64,000 nt of DNA, taken from contig JAIYCR010000016.1 in the NCBI GenBank assembly GCA_027487905.1, positions 1 through 64,000 of the forward strand. The letters are read 5' to 3'. This document shows positions 53,922 through 62,837 of this stretch, in pieces; positions within the stretch are counted from its first letter, which is position 1; every line of letters starts with the position of its first letter. The notes below the pieces were generated by a model. The model saw only the letters and a list, made by a program, of their open reading frames with translations, did not search any database and had not been told where the DNA came from. The DNA comes from Rubrivivax sp. (GTDB lineage Bacteria > Pseudomonadota > Gammaproteobacteria > Burkholderiales > Burkholderiaceae_C). Position numbers and translations under genes: made by a program.

Positions 53922-54703
53922 CAGATGCTCCCGAGCTTCTGCAGCATCTGGTCGGAGGTCTGGATGGCCTTGCTGTTGAGCTCGTAGGCCCGCTGCGTCT
54001 GGATCATCGCCACCAGCTCCTCGACCACGTTGACGTTGCTGGTCTCCACGAAGCCCTGGCGCAGCGTGCCCAGGCCGTTGGCGCCCGGTGCATCCAGCGC
54101 CGGCGCACCGGACGCGGCGGTCTCGGCGAAGAGGTTCTGTCCCCGGGGCTCCAGGCCCGCCGGGTTGACGAAGCCGGCCAGCGTGACCTGCCCGAGCGCC
54201 TGCGGCAGCGCCTGCCCCGGCACCGAGGCGCTCACCGTGCCGTCCGCCCCCACGGTGACGCTGGTGGCATTGGCCGGAACCGTGATGCCCGGCTGCAGCG
54301 GGTAGCCGTTGTTGGTGACCAGCTGCCCCGTGGCGCTGACCTGGAAGGAGCCGTCGCGCGTGTAGGCGGTGGTGCCGTCGGGCATCTGGATCTGGAAGAA
54401 GCCGTTGCCGCTGACCGCCAGGTCCATGGGGTTGTCGCTTTGCTGCAGGTTGCCCTGGGTGAAGCTGCGCGAGGTGGCCACCGCCCGGGTGCCCAGGCCG
54501 ACCTGAAGGCCGGTGGGCAGCGTCGCCTGCTCGGTGTTGTTGGCACCGACCTGGCGCAGGTTCTGGTACATCAGGTCCTCGAACACCGCGTGGCTCTTCT
54601 TGTAGCCGTTGGTGGAGACGTTGGCCAGGTTGTTCGAGATGGTGGTCAGCTGCGTCTGCTGCGCCTCCATGCCGGTCTTGGCGATCCACAGCGAACGCAT
54701 CAT
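53921..54703 (-). CDS. flgG: Flagellar distal rod protein FlgG
   Basis: A 260-residue rod protein with the N-terminal signature [19 protein letters not shown] and a C-terminal [25 protein letters not shown]. These helices pack as a coiled coil in the distal rod. Length equals the E. coli protein. Its stop overlaps the flgH start; flgF is 91 bp upstream. Confidence 0.96.
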   Translation of the reverse strand: MMRSLWIAKTGMEAQQTQLTTISNNLANVSTNGYKKSHAVFEDLMYQNLRQVGANNTEQATLPTGLQVGLGTRAVATSRSFTQGNLQQSDNPMDLAVSGNGFFQIQMPDGTTAYTRDGSFQVSATGQLVTNNGYPLQPGITVPANATSVTVGADGTVSASVPGQALPQALGQVTLAGFVNPAGLEPRGQNLFAETAASGAPALDAPGANGLGTLRQGFVETSNVNVVEELVAMIQTQRAYELNSKAIQTSDQMLQKLGSI

Positions 54704-54794
54704 GGTCTTGACTCCTGGGGGGCGGTGAGGCCGATGGGAAAAGGGTGGCAGCGCCCGGTGGCGTTGGCAATGGCAATGACGATTTCGACGCGCA

Positions 54795-55526
54795 TCAGGA
54801 CGGTCCGAGCAGGCGCGCGGCGCTGCGCTCGCCGGACTCGGCGGTCTGCAGCAGCTTCATCTGCTGCTCGAACTGGCGGGCCGCGGCGATCATGGCCACC
54901 ATGGTCTCCACCGCGCTCACGTTGGAGCCCTCCAGGGCGCCGTCCTGCAGCCGCGCGGTCTCGTCGGCGGGCAGCGGGTCGCCGCCTGGGGCCCGGAACA
55001 GGCCGTCCAGGCCGCGCTGCAGCGGCGCCTCGGGCGTCACGAGCTTCAGGCGGCCCACCGGCGTGGGGTTGGTGGCATTGCCGGCCCGGGCGCTGACGGT
55101 GCCGTCCTGGCCGATGTTCACGATGCTGCCCGCCGGCACCTGGATGGGGCCGCCGTCGCCGAGCACCGGCAGGCCCGAACGGGTGCTCAAGGTGCCGTCG
55201 GCGGCCACTTCGAGCCCGCCGGCGCGGGTGTAGGCCTCCACCCCGTCCAGGCCCTGCACGGCCAGCCAGGCATTGCCCTGCATGGCCACGTCCAGGTTGC
55301 GGCCGGTGGAGGTGATCGCGCCCGGGGTGGTGTCCGCACCGGTGGTGGTCTCCAGCGAGAACACCCGCGTGCTCGCGCCGTCGCCGCGCACCGGCACGGC
55401 GCGGAAGGCCTGCATCTCGGCGCGGAAGCCCGGCGTCGACGCATTGGCCAGGTTGTTGGCGAGCACGTCCTGACGCTGCATGGACGCTTTCGCGCCAGTC
55501 ATGGACAGGTAGATCATGCGGTCCAT
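54795..55526 (-). CDS. flgF: Flagellar proximal rod protein FlgF
   Basis: A 243-residue rod protein with a conserved N-terminus ([34 protein letters not shown]) and the C-terminal [23 protein letters not shown] segment. It builds the proximal rod together with FlgB and FlgC. It is flanked by flgE (55 bp upstream) and flgG (91 bp downstream) on the same strand. Confidence 0.95.
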   Translation of the reverse strand: MDRMIYLSMTGAKASMQRQDVLANNLANASTPGFRAEMQAFRAVPVRGDGASTRVFSLETTTGADTTPGAITSTGRNLDVAMQGNAWLAVQGLDGVEAYTRAGGLEVAADGTLSTRSGLPVLGDGGPIQVPAGSIVNIGQDGTVSARAGNATNPTPVGRLKLVTPEAPLQRGLDGLFRAPGGDPLPADETARLQDGALEGSNVSAVETMVAMIAAARQFEQQMKLLQTAESGERSAARLLGPS

Positions 55527-55581
55527 CGGGGCTCCAGGGCGTGGGTGGCTTCAGAACAGGCGGTGGGTCAGGCTCGGCGCA

Positions 55582-56841
55582 TCAACGCAGGTTCACCAGC
55601 GTCTGCAGCACCTGGTCCTGCGTCTTGATGGTCTGAGCGTTGGCCTGGTACATGCGCTGGGCGGTGATCATGTTGACCAGCTCGCCGGTGAGGTCGATGT
55701 TCGATTCCTCCAGCGCGCCGCTTTGCAGCACGCCCATGTTCCCTTCGGCCGGCACGCCGACGATGGGGTCGCCCGCGGCGAAGGTACGTTCCCACACGTT
55801 GCCGCCCTGCGCCTGCAGGCCCTGCGGGTTGCGGAAGGTGGCCAGCTCGATCTGCCCGGCCGGCTTGCTCTGGCCGTTCGAGTAGGACGCCATCACCAGG
55901 CCGCCCTCCTCGATGACGATGTCCGAGAGCTGCCCGGGGGCGTAGCCGTCCTGCTTGAGGTCGGTCACGGCGAAGGGCGCGCCGTACTGCGTCATGCGCG
56001 AGATGTCCAGCGTCAGGCCGGCAATGGGCAGCGGCGTGGTGCCCGCCTGGTTGGGCCCCGGTGCGGTGATGTCGAAGGTGAGCGTGCGCACCGTGGGGCG
56101 GCCGCCGGCAGGGTCGAAGTTGATCGTGCCCACCGGCTGCGGCGCCGCGGTGGTGCCACGGATGGTCGCGCCGTTGGCGGTGGCGAACACGTTCCAGGTG
56201 TCGGCGGCCGACTTCTGGAAGTAGTAGGTCACGGCCACGCCCTGGCCCTTGGTGTCGTAGACCGTCTGCGACGTCGCGTTGTTGTAGGTGAGCGGGTCGC
56301 TGAAGGTGATCAGCGGTGCGGCCGCCGGCGTTCGCACCCCGGCGCGCGCGTCCAGGTTGGCCTCCATGTCGATCTCGTTGGTCTCGGCCGGCGCGATGCC
56401 GGCGGTGGGCAGCTTCAGCGGCACCGCCAGGCCGGGCTGCACCACGCCGAGTTCGTCGGCGGCATAGCCGATGAGCTGCAGGCCGCCGTTGTTGACCAGG
56501 AAGCCCTCGCGGTCGATCTTGAACTGGCCGTTGCGGGTGTAGGACACCGACCCGGTGGCGTCGGCCACCTGGAAGAAGCCCGAGCCGTTGATGGCCAGGT
56601 CGAGCTTGTTCTCGGTGGTGGTGATGTTGCCCTGGGTGAACTGCTGCGCCACCGTCTGCAGGTTGGTGCCGATGCCGATCTGGCTGGCACCGGTGCCGTT
56701 CAGCGCCCGCGCATACATGTCGCCGAACTCCGCCCGCGAGGACTTCGAGCCGAAGGTGTTCGCGTTGGCGATGTTGTTGCCGATGATCGACAGGTTCTTG
56801 CTGGTGGCGTTCAGGCCGGACAGGCCTTGCTGGAAGCTCAT
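55582..56841 (-). CDS. flgE: Flagellar hook protein FlgE
   Basis: A 419-residue hook protein. The N-terminus MSFQQGLSGLNATSKNLSII with NIANANTFGSKSS and the C-terminal NIDLTGELVNMITAQRMYQANAQTIK match FlgE. It polymerises into the curved hook outside the cell with help from the FlgD cap. flgD lies 22 bp upstream. Confidence 0.96.
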   Translation of the reverse strand: MSFQQGLSGLNATSKNLSIIGNNIANANTFGSKSSRAEFGDMYARALNGTGASQIGIGTNLQTVAQQFTQGNITTTENKLDLAINGSGFFQVADATGSVSYTRNGQFKIDREGFLVNNGGLQLIGYAADELGVVQPGLAVPLKLPTAGIAPAETNEIDMEANLDARAGVRTPAAAPLITFSDPLTYNNATSQTVYDTKGQGVAVTYYFQKSAADTWNVFATANGATIRGTTAAPQPVGTINFDPAGGRPTVRTLTFDITAPGPNQAGTTPLPIAGLTLDISRMTQYGAPFAVTDLKQDGYAPGQLSDIVIEEGGLVMASYSNGQSKPAGQIELATFRNPQGLQAQGGNVWERTFAAGDPIVGVPAEGNMGVLQSGALEESNIDLTGELVNMITAQRMYQANAQTIKTQDQVLQTLVNLR

Positions 56842-56863
56842 GGAGGTGTCCTTTCGGGGGCGA

Positions 56864-57547
56864 TCAGTTGAAGGCCTTGATGTCGGCGTAGGCGACGGCG
56901 CCGGTCTGGCGCAGGTCGAGCGTGAGGGTGTCGCCGCCGGTGCGCACCGCGTCGACGCGGTCGCGCATCAGCGTCTCGGCAGCCACGGGCGTGGTGCCGC
57001 TGGTGGCCACCACGCGGAAGCGCAGGCCGTCGGTGGCGGTCACCGGGGGCGTGGCGGTCGCGGGGTTCCAGGAGAAGTTGTGCGTGCCGGCGGAACGCGC
57101 ACCGAGTTCGGTGCTGCCCACCACCTGCCCGGTCGCCGACAGCACCTCCACGCGCACCGCGGTGGCCGCGCCCGACAGCGACACCGCCCCGCGGCCCGCA
57201 CCGTCGCTCACCGCGAGTGCGTCGCCCTTGACGGTGACCTCGCGTCCCACCAGGGAGGCGGTCTGCATGGCTTGCAGCTGCACGAACTGGCCGGACAGGC
57301 TCTGCACCGTGCGGTTGAGCTTCTCGATGCCGTTGACGGTGTTGATCTGCGCCATCTGCGTGGTGACCTGCGCGTTGTCCAACGGGTTGAGCGGGTCCTG
57401 GTTCTGCATCTGGGTGACCAGCAGCTTGAGGAAGCGGTCGGCCGATGCGTCGGCGGCGGCGGCGGTCGTATCCGCGCTGGTGCCCGTGCTGCGGTTCATC
57501 GAAGCGAAGGGGTCGGTGCGGTTGGTGACGGCGGGGGCGGTGGCCAT
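56864..57547 (-). CDS. flgD: Flagellar hook-capping protein FlgD
   Basis: A 227-residue protein with the conserved N-terminal FLKLLVTQMQNQDPLNPLDN motif (hook-cap assembly region) and a C-terminal Ig/tudor-like domain with FSWNPATATPPVTATDG. It caps the growing hook and is not retained in the finished structure. It stands in the order flgC-flgD-flgE with gaps of 40 and 22 bp. Confidence 0.95.
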   Translation of the reverse strand: MATAPAVTNRTDPFASMNRSTGTSADTTAAAADASADRFLKLLVTQMQNQDPLNPLDNAQVTTQMAQINTVNGIEKLNRTVQSLSGQFVQLQAMQTASLVGREVTVKGDALAVSDGAGRGAVSLSGAATAVRVEVLSATGQVVGSTELGARSAGTHNFSWNPATATPPVTATDGLRFRVVATSGTTPVAAETLMRDRVDAVRTGGDTLTLDLRQTGAVAYADIKAFN

Positions 57548-57587
57548 GTCTCAGTCCTCGGGGCGGGCGGTTGGCGATCGATGAGGC

Positions 57588-58040
57588 TCAGGACTGGCCG
57601 AGCTGCAGCGTCTTCTGCAGCAGGGTCTTGGCAGTGGCCATGACCTCGATGCTGTTCTGGTAGGACCGTGAGGCGGAGATCATGTTGACCATCTCCTCCA
57701 CCGGATTCACGTTGCTGAAGGTCACGTAGCCATCCGCATCGGCCTGCGGATGCTTGGGGTCGTGCACGCGGCGCCCGGGGCTGTTGTCCTCCGAGATGGT
57801 GCTCACCGTCACGCCGGCGGAGGCCGGGTCTCCCAGGCCCGGCAGGCCGCCGAAGGGCGCGGAGGCGCCCTGGGCCCCCATCAGCGTGGTGCGGAAGACC
57901 ACCTGCCGGGCCTTGTAGGCCTGGCCGTCGGGACCGGCCACGGTGTCGGCATTGGCCAGGTTGCTGGCCACCACGTTGAGCCGCTGGGCCTGCGCGCTCA
58001 CTGCGCTGCCGGCGACGTCGAAGATGCGGAACATGCTCAT
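57588..58040 (-). CDS. flgC: Flagellar basal-body rod protein FlgC
   Basis: A 150-residue rod protein: N-terminal MFRIFDVAGSAVSAQAQRLN with ASNLANADT, and C-terminal NPVEEMVNMISASRSYQNSIE. It forms the proximal rod with FlgB and FlgF. It starts 12 bp after flgB. Confidence 0.96.
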   Translation of the reverse strand: MSMFRIFDVAGSAVSAQAQRLNVVASNLANADTVAGPDGQAYKARQVVFRTTLMGAQGASAPFGGLPGLGDPASAGVTVSTISEDNSPGRRVHDPKHPQADADGYVTFSNVNPVEEMVNMISASRSYQNSIEVMATAKTLLQKTLQLGQS

Positions 58041-58052
58041 GGCAAGGCTTCC

Positions 58053-58496
58053 TCACTGACCGCGGATGGCGTCGAGCATGGTGCGCACGCTGCCGTTGAT
58101 GAAGCGCAGCGCCGCCTCGAACTTCACGCTGTTGTCGGCAAAGGCCGCCCGCTCGCGGTCCATGTCCACCGAGTTGCGGTCCAGGTTGTCCTGTGCAGGG
58201 CGGGCATACAGGCCGCGACCGTCGCCGGCCAGGGCGAGCGTGGACCGGCCGAGTGCAGCGCCGCCGCCCACCGGGATGTGGCCCGGCGCGGACGCGCCCA
58301 TCGGCAGGCCCGACAGCCGCTCGGAGGCTGCCGGTGCGGTGGCCGAACGCAGGGCCTGCGCGAAGTCCATCTCCTGGGCCGCGTAACCCGGCGTGTCCGC
58401 GTTGGCGATGTTGCTGGCGATCAGGCGCTGGCGCTCGGCCCTCAGGCTCAAGGCCTGGCCCTGGAAGTCGATATGCTGGGTGAGTCGGTCGAACAT
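58053..58496 (-). CDS. flgB: Flagellar basal-body rod protein FlgB
   Basis: A 147-residue rod protein starting MFDRLTQHIDFQGQALSLRA, with ASNIANADTPGYAAQEMDF and a C-terminal helix NSVKFEAALRFINGSVRTML. AAGGGGAAA seven bases upstream is a good ribosome-binding site and fixes this ATG over the longer open frame. It is the first gene of flgBCDEFGHIJKL. The 142-bp gap to divergent flgA must contain both promoters; I could not identify a convincing sigma-54 or sigma-28 site on the flgB side. Confidence 0.96.
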   Translation of the reverse strand: MFDRLTQHIDFQGQALSLRAERQRLIASNIANADTPGYAAQEMDFAQALRSATAPAASERLSGLPMGASAPGHIPVGGGAALGRSTLALAGDGRGLYARPAQDNLDRNSVDMDRERAAFADNSVKFEAALRFINGSVRTMLDAIRGQ

Positions 58497-58638
58497 GTCG
58501 GTTTCCCCTTGAGGCGGCAGCCCCGGTGGATGGCGCCCAGTGTGGGCAGGCACTCGTGCCGACATGAGCCGGAAAAGACGCGGCATCGCCCGCCATTTCG
58601 GACGCTGCCTGCCGCCAGCGGCTGCCTACAGTCGTGCC

Positions 58639-59391
58639 ATGGCCCCTCGTGTCCCCACCGCTTCCGTTCGCGCTTCCGTTCGCAGCCGTGCCGCGCGCGC
58701 CCTGTTGCTGGCCGGGCTCGCCATGGCAGGCGCCGGTGCGTCGGCCTCGCCCTGGCCGGCCGGCACCCTCGATGAGGTCGCGCGTTTCGCCCGCGACGCC
58801 GCCGAGCGCGCCACCTCCGGCCTGGAAGGTCTCAGCCGCATCGAAGTGCGCGTCGGCGATGCCGACCCACGGCTGCAGCTGGCGCCTTGCCGGCAGGTCG
58901 AACTGCGTGCAGTGCCGGGCGCCGGCGCCATCGGCCGCACGCGGGTGAACCTGCAGTGCGTGCAGGGGGATGCACGCTGGTCGATCAGCCTGCCGGTGAC
59001 GGTGGAGGTCTGGGCCACTGCGTGGGTGGCGGCCCGCTCGGTGCCTGCGGGCAGCAGCCTGCAGGCCGACGACTACAAGCCCGCCGTGGTGGACATCGCC
59101 CATGACCGCTCCGCCGTGGTGCCGCCGGCACAGGCGCCCCTCGGTCGCGAGCTCCAGCGCTCGCTCGCCCCGGGCGAGACGCTGCGCCAGGCCCACCTGA
59201 GGTCGCGGCAGTGGTTTGCCGCGGGCGACACCGTGCGGGTGCTGGCCGTGGGCTCGGGGTTCGCGGTCGTGGGCTCGGGCCAGGCCCTCAGCGCGGGGGT
59301 GGAAGGGCAGCCTGCCCGCATCCGCACCGAAAGCGGCCGCATCGTCTCGGGCACCGCGACCGGCGAACGCGCGGTGGAAATCCGGCTGTGA
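58639..59391 (+). CDS. flgA: P-ring assembly chaperone FlgA
   Basis: A 250-residue periplasmic protein with a signal peptide (RALLLAGLAMAGAGASA) and SAF-like domain signatures: RVNLQCVQGDARWSISLPV, AARSVPAGSSLQADDY and the C-terminal GSGFAVVGSGQALSAG with GERAVEIRL. FlgA helps FlgI form the P ring. It is divergent from flgB. TACAGT at 58627-58632, six bases before the ATG, could be a -10 giving a near-leaderless mRNA. Confidence 0.93.
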   Translation: MAPRVPTASVRASVRSRAARALLLAGLAMAGAGASASPWPAGTLDEVARFARDAAERATSGLEGLSRIEVRVGDADPRLQLAPCRQVELRAVPGAGAIGRTRVNLQCVQGDARWSISLPVTVEVWATAWVAARSVPAGSSLQADDYKPAVVDIAHDRSAVVPPAQAPLGRELQRSLAPGETLRQAHLRSRQWFAAGDTVRVLAVGSGFAVVGSGQALSAGVEGQPARIRTESGRIVSGTATGERAVEIRL

Positions 59392-59468
59392 ACGCCGCCG
59401 ACCCTTCGGCGCGGTGGCTTTCGGCGCTTCTAGTTGACCGGCGCGACGCAATTCACGTCGAATCGGGC

Positions 59469-59495
59469 TCAAGTCGGCGCGGTTCGTGTCGATAC
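59469..59495 (+). promoter_or_regulatory. Sigma-28 (FliA) promoter for flgM
   Basis: TCAAGTCG, an 11-bp spacer and GTCGATAC closely match the sigma-28 consensus (TAAAGTTT, 11 bp, GCCGATAA), with six of eight -10 positions and five of eight -35 positions agreeing. It is 51 bp upstream of the flgM ATG. Late-class control of the anti-sigma factor gene by its own target sigma factor is the known design. Confidence 0.75.
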
Positions 59496-59545
59496 TGGGG
59501 CAAGAGATCGGTTCCGGCACCCGCCGGGTCCTGATGGAGCAAGCC

Positions 59546-59857
59546 ATGAAAATCGGAAACGCAGCAGACAAACCCCTGGTGAGCCCGACGGTGACGTCCA
59601 CCGGCACGCCGGCGGGACAGAAGGGGCCCGCTCCGGTGGCCGGCGTGGGCGCCACGGCGCCTGCCGGAACCCAGGTGGAGCTGTCCCCTGCCGCGGCGGC
59701 TCTTCGCGCGCAGGAAGGCTCGGAGGTGTTCGACGCCGAGAAGGTGGCGCGCATCTCCAGCGCCATCAGCGAGGGGCGCTTCCAGGTCAACCCGGGCGTG
59801 ATCGCCGACAAGCTGATCGCCAACGCCCGCGAGCTGCTCGATCGCTCGCAGAAGTGA
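59546..59857 (+). CDS. flgM: Anti-sigma-28 factor FlgM
   Basis: A 103-residue FlgM: MKIGNAADKP start, a disordered Gly/Pro/Ala-rich N-terminal half, then the sigma-binding helices (FDAEKVARISSAISEGRFQV, NPGVIADKLIANARELL). It binds FliA until the hook is complete, then is exported. GGAG stands eight bases before the ATG, and the sigma-28 promoter ends at 59495, so longer open frames upstream cannot be translated from that transcript. flgN-like gene follows 7 bp later. Confidence 0.93.
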   Translation: MKIGNAADKPLVSPTVTSTGTPAGQKGPAPVAGVGATAPAGTQVELSPAAAALRAQEGSEVFDAEKVARISSAISEGRFQVNPGVIADKLIANARELLDRSQK

Positions 59858-59864
59858 TCGCTCC

Positions 59865-60251
59865 ATGACGGCACTCCCGGTCGCGGTCGATTTCGACCTG
59901 CTCGACGGTTCCCTTCAACAGGTCGAACAGCACCTGCTCGGTCTGGGCCACGCGCTGCGCGACCGCAACAGCGATGGCATCGAGCTGAGTGCTGCACGCC
60001 TGCACGCTGCGCTGGCCCGCGCCATCGACCTCTTCACCGAAGCGGCCAGCCAGGGTCGTGTGCCCGACCACCTTCGGCTGCGGCTCGCCCGCGCCAGTGC
60101 CCAGGTGGCCGCACACCGCGAAGCGCTGGCCCGCGCGACCGCCGCCCTCGATCGCGCGATCGACGTGCTGATCCCCCGCGATGCCCGCAGCCTCTCCTAC
60201 GGGGCCACCGGGCGGCGGGATCGTCCTTCCCTGGGCAGCGTGGCGGCCTGA
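59865..60251 (+). CDS. flgN: FlgN-like flagellar export chaperone
   Basis: A 128-residue helical protein (VDFDLLDGSLQQVEQHLLGL, then long Ala/Arg/Leu helices) directly after flgM. Its position and predicted all-helical make-up suggest FlgN, the chaperone for FlgK and FlgL. Sequence similarity to known FlgN is weak by eye, so the assignment rests mostly on synteny. Confidence 0.6.
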   Translation: MTALPVAVDFDLLDGSLQQVEQHLLGLGHALRDRNSDGIELSAARLHAALARAIDLFTEAASQGRVPDHLRLRLARASAQVAAHREALARATAALDRAIDVLIPRDARSLSYGATGRRDRPSLGSVAA

Positions 60252-60277
60252 GGCCGACGCCTGCGGCCGTGACGGCG

Positions 60278-60296
60278 GTGCGGGCAAGGCCCGCAC
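60278..60296 (+). terminator. Hairpin after the flgM-flgN genes
   Basis: An 8-bp perfect stem GTGCGGGC / GCCCGCAC with a 3-base loop, 27 bp after the flgN-like stop. No T-tract follows (a run of C instead), so termination strength is uncertain. The rest of the 204-bp gap up to 60455 holds nothing I recognise. Confidence 0.45.
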
Positions 60297-60455
60297 TCCC
60301 CCCGTTCGCGGTGGACCCGTGCATGCAATTTGCCCTGGCCGGGCGTGACCGGCACGCCACGGCCGGGTGCCGGACGGCGCCCTCCCCGTACCATCGATGG
60401 ATGGGTGTCGCAGACCGCGAACCGCCCGTCCCGAGATGATCGCCAGGAGACCCGC

Positions 60456-61730
60456 ATGCAGCCCCCCGTGTCCTTCCGCCCTGAATCGTCGACCCCCAGG
60501 GCCCTTCGCCCGGTGGCCCTGCGCCCCGTTGTCCTGTGTGCGGCCGCCTTGTTTTCGGGCATCGCCGGCGGCGCCCTCGCACAAAGCGGCACGGCGCGCT
60601 CGCCCTACTACTTCGGCGGCTCGGTCTCCCTCGCCCACGACACCAACGTGCTGCGCGCGCCCTCCGGCCAGGCGCAGTCGGACACCTACACCACGCTGAG
60701 CGTGCTGGCCGGCGTCGACCAGACGATCAGCCGCCAGCGCGTCTATGGGGACGTGGCGCTGCGCACCACCCGCTACGGCGACCTCACCCAACTCAACGGC
60801 GAAGGCTACGGGCTCAACCTCGGCCTGGACTGGGCCACGATCGGGCGTCTGTCCGGCACGCTGCGGGCCAGCGCCAACCAGACGCAGGCCCGCTTCACCG
60901 ACCCCAACCTGCCCTTCATCACCAGCCGCAACGACGAGCGCACGCAGCAGTTCCTGGCGATGGGTCGCTGGGGCCTGGCGCAGCTCTTCGAAGTCGAGGG
61001 CAGCTACACCTTCGACCGCCTGGACTACAGCAACGCACTGGCCCAGACACAGAACCTGGAGCAGCAGATCGTCGGCCTGGGCGTGCGCTACAGCCCGAGC
61101 GCGCTGCTGACGCTGGGCATCGGCGCGCGCGGCACCAGCGGCCAATACCCCCGGTTCTACTCCTCCGTGCCCGGCACCGGCTCGCCTCTGGACTTCGACC
61201 GCAGCGACGTCGACCTCTCCGCGGTGTGGGTGCCCAGCGGCGCCACCCGGCTGGAAGCGCGCCTGTCGTCGACCCGGGTCGATTACGACCAGGACCCGGC
61301 GCGTGACGTCTCCGGCGTCACGGGTTCGCTCACCTGGGGCTACACGCCCACCGGGCGCACCCGTTTCACCACCACCGTGTTCCGCGACACCGGTGCAGCG
61401 GCCACCTTCCAGCAGATCGGTACCGTGGGAACGCTGGCGCTGGGCGACACCAGCCAGCTGTCCACCGGACTGCGGCTGGGCGTGAACTACGCGGTGACGG
61501 CCAAGATCACGGCCACGGCCAACGTCGGCTATTCCAACCGCGACTACGCCGGCGCTCTGGGTGGCAGCGAGGACATCACCAACCTGGGCCTGGGGCTGAG
61601 CTGGGAGGCCACGCGGGCGGTGAACCTGGGCTGCAGCATCGGCCAGGAAAGCCGCGACTCCAGCACGCCGCTGTCCTTCTCCTACCGCTCCACCCTCACG
61701 ATGTGCACGGCGCGCATCGTCCTTCGCTGA
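60456..61730 (+). CDS. Outer-membrane beta-barrel protein, probable exopolysaccharide-locus type
   Basis: A 424-residue predicted outer-membrane protein. A signal peptide ends GGALAQS (about residue 46), then alternating-pattern strands typical of a beta-barrel (YYFGGSVSLAHDTNVLR, TTLSVLAGVDQTIS, RVYGDVALRTTRYGDL). It resembles barrel proteins encoded in betaproteobacterial exopolysaccharide clusters (EpsL-like), and the next genes are sugar enzymes. AGGAGA upstream of the ATG at 60456 sets the start. The precise role, perhaps polysaccharide export or anchoring, is inference. Confidence 0.72.
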   Translation: MQPPVSFRPESSTPRALRPVALRPVVLCAAALFSGIAGGALAQSGTARSPYYFGGSVSLAHDTNVLRAPSGQAQSDTYTTLSVLAGVDQTISRQRVYGDVALRTTRYGDLTQLNGEGYGLNLGLDWATIGRLSGTLRASANQTQARFTDPNLPFITSRNDERTQQFLAMGRWGLAQLFEVEGSYTFDRLDYSNALAQTQNLEQQIVGLGVRYSPSALLTLGIGARGTSGQYPRFYSSVPGTGSPLDFDRSDVDLSAVWVPSGATRLEARLSSTRVDYDQDPARDVSGVTGSLTWGYTPTGRTRFTTTVFRDTGAAATFQQIGTVGTLALGDTSQLSTGLRLGVNYAVTAKITATANVGYSNRDYAGALGGSEDITNLGLGLSWEATRAVNLGCSIGQESRDSSTPLSFSYRSTLTMCTARIVLR

Positions 61731-61790
61731 ACCGTCACCGGTGCCGCGGGCAGCGGCGCGGTGGCGCTGCCCGACACCCCGCCCCGCCCG

Positions 61791-62837
61791 ATGCCCATGA
61801 ATTCGCCCAAGCCCAAGACCGTCCTGCTCACTGGCGCGACGGGCTACATCGCGTCGCACACCTGGCTGTCGCTGCTGCAAGCCGGCTTCGAGGTCGTCGG
61901 CATCGACGACTTCAGCAACAGCTCGCCCGCGGTGCTCGACCGCATCGCCGCGATCGCCGGACGCCAGCCGGATTTCGTCCGGGGCGATGTCTGCGACGCC
62001 GGTGCGCTCGACGCCCTGATGCAGGCGCGTCCGGTCGACGCGGTGGTGCATTTCGCGGCCTTCAAGGCGGTCGGTGAATCCGGCCAGAAGCCGCTGGCCT
62101 ACTGGCGCAACAACGTGGGCGGCCTGGTGTCGGTGTGCGAGGCCATGCAGCGCCACGGCTGCCGCTCGCTGGTGTTCAGCTCCAGCGCCACGGTCTATGG
62201 GCAGCCCGAGCGGCTGCCATTGGACGAAGCGTCACCTCTGAGCACCGCCAGCGTCTACGGCAGCACCAAGCTCGCGGGCGAGAACATCCTGCGCGACCTC
62301 GGCCAGTCCGACCCCTCCTGGCGCATCGCCTGCCTGCGCTACTTCAACCCCGTCGGCGCCCACCCCAGCGGCACGATGGGCGAGGACCCGCAGGGCATCC
62401 CCAACAACCTGATGCCCTACGTCACGCAGGTGGCGGTGGGGCGACGGGCGCGGCTGCAGGTCTTCGGCAACGACTACCCCACGCCGGACGGCACCGGCGT
62501 GCGCGACTACATCCATGTGCTCGATCTGGCCGAGGGGCATGCCGCCGCGCTGCGCTACCTCTTCGAACAGGGCCAGTCCATCACGGTGAACCTCGGGACC
62601 GGGCGCGGCTACAGCGTGCTGGAAGTGGTCCAGGCCTTCGAGCGTGCCAGCGGTCGGCCCGTGCCCTATGACATCGTCCCGCGCCGGCCCGGAGACGTGG
62701 CGGCGTGCTACGCCGACCCGTCGCTCGCGCTGCAGCGGCTGGGCTGGCAAGCCCGTCGAGACCTGGACGAGATGTGCCGCGACAGCTGGCGCTGGCAGCA
62801 GGCCAATCCGCGGGGCTACGCGCCCTCGGACGCTTGA
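61791..62837 (+). CDS. galE: UDP-glucose 4-epimerase (GalE-like)
   Basis: An extended SDR of about 348 residues. The NAD-binding motif is TGATGYIASH (the third glycine of GxxGxxG is alanine), IDDFSNSSP follows, and the active-site Tyr-Lys is in VYGSTK. RYFNPVGAHPSG and GTGVRDYIHVLDLA match UDP-glucose epimerases. It interconverts UDP-glucose and UDP-galactose. The ATG at 61791 is used; one at 61797 and an upstream GTG are alternatives. Its 3' end overlaps the convergent glycosyltransferase gene by 22 bp. Confidence 0.9.
   Translation: MPMNSPKPKTVLLTGATGYIASHTWLSLLQAGFEVVGIDDFSNSSPAVLDRIAAIAGRQPDFVRGDVCDAGALDALMQARPVDAVVHFAAFKAVGESGQKPLAYWRNNVGGLVSVCEAMQRHGCRSLVFSSSATVYGQPERLPLDEASPLSTASVYGSTKLAGENILRDLGQSDPSWRIACLRYFNPVGAHPSGTMGEDPQGIPNNLMPYVTQVAVGRRARLQVFGNDYPTPDGTGVRDYIHVLDLAEGHAAALRYLFEQGQSITVNLGTGRGYSVLEVVQAFERASGRPVPYDIVPRRPGDVAACYADPSLALQRLGWQARRDLDEMCRDSWRWQQANPRGYAPSDA

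Noticed and set aside
58497-58638. Possible sigma-54 site (GGCACG...CCTGC) for flgB
   Set aside because: Spacing between the GG and GC elements is 11 rather than the required 10, so it does not fit a -24/-12 promoter.
61791-61860. Loss of a glycine in the GalE NAD motif (GATGYIAS) as an inactivating change
   Set aside because: Many betaproteobacterial epimerases carry this variant, and the other catalytic motifs are intact.
59787-62156. 789-codon minus-strand frame opposite flgM-flgN, the barrel gene and galE
   Set aside because: It spans several real genes on the other strand and shows His/Arg/Gly-rich shadow composition.
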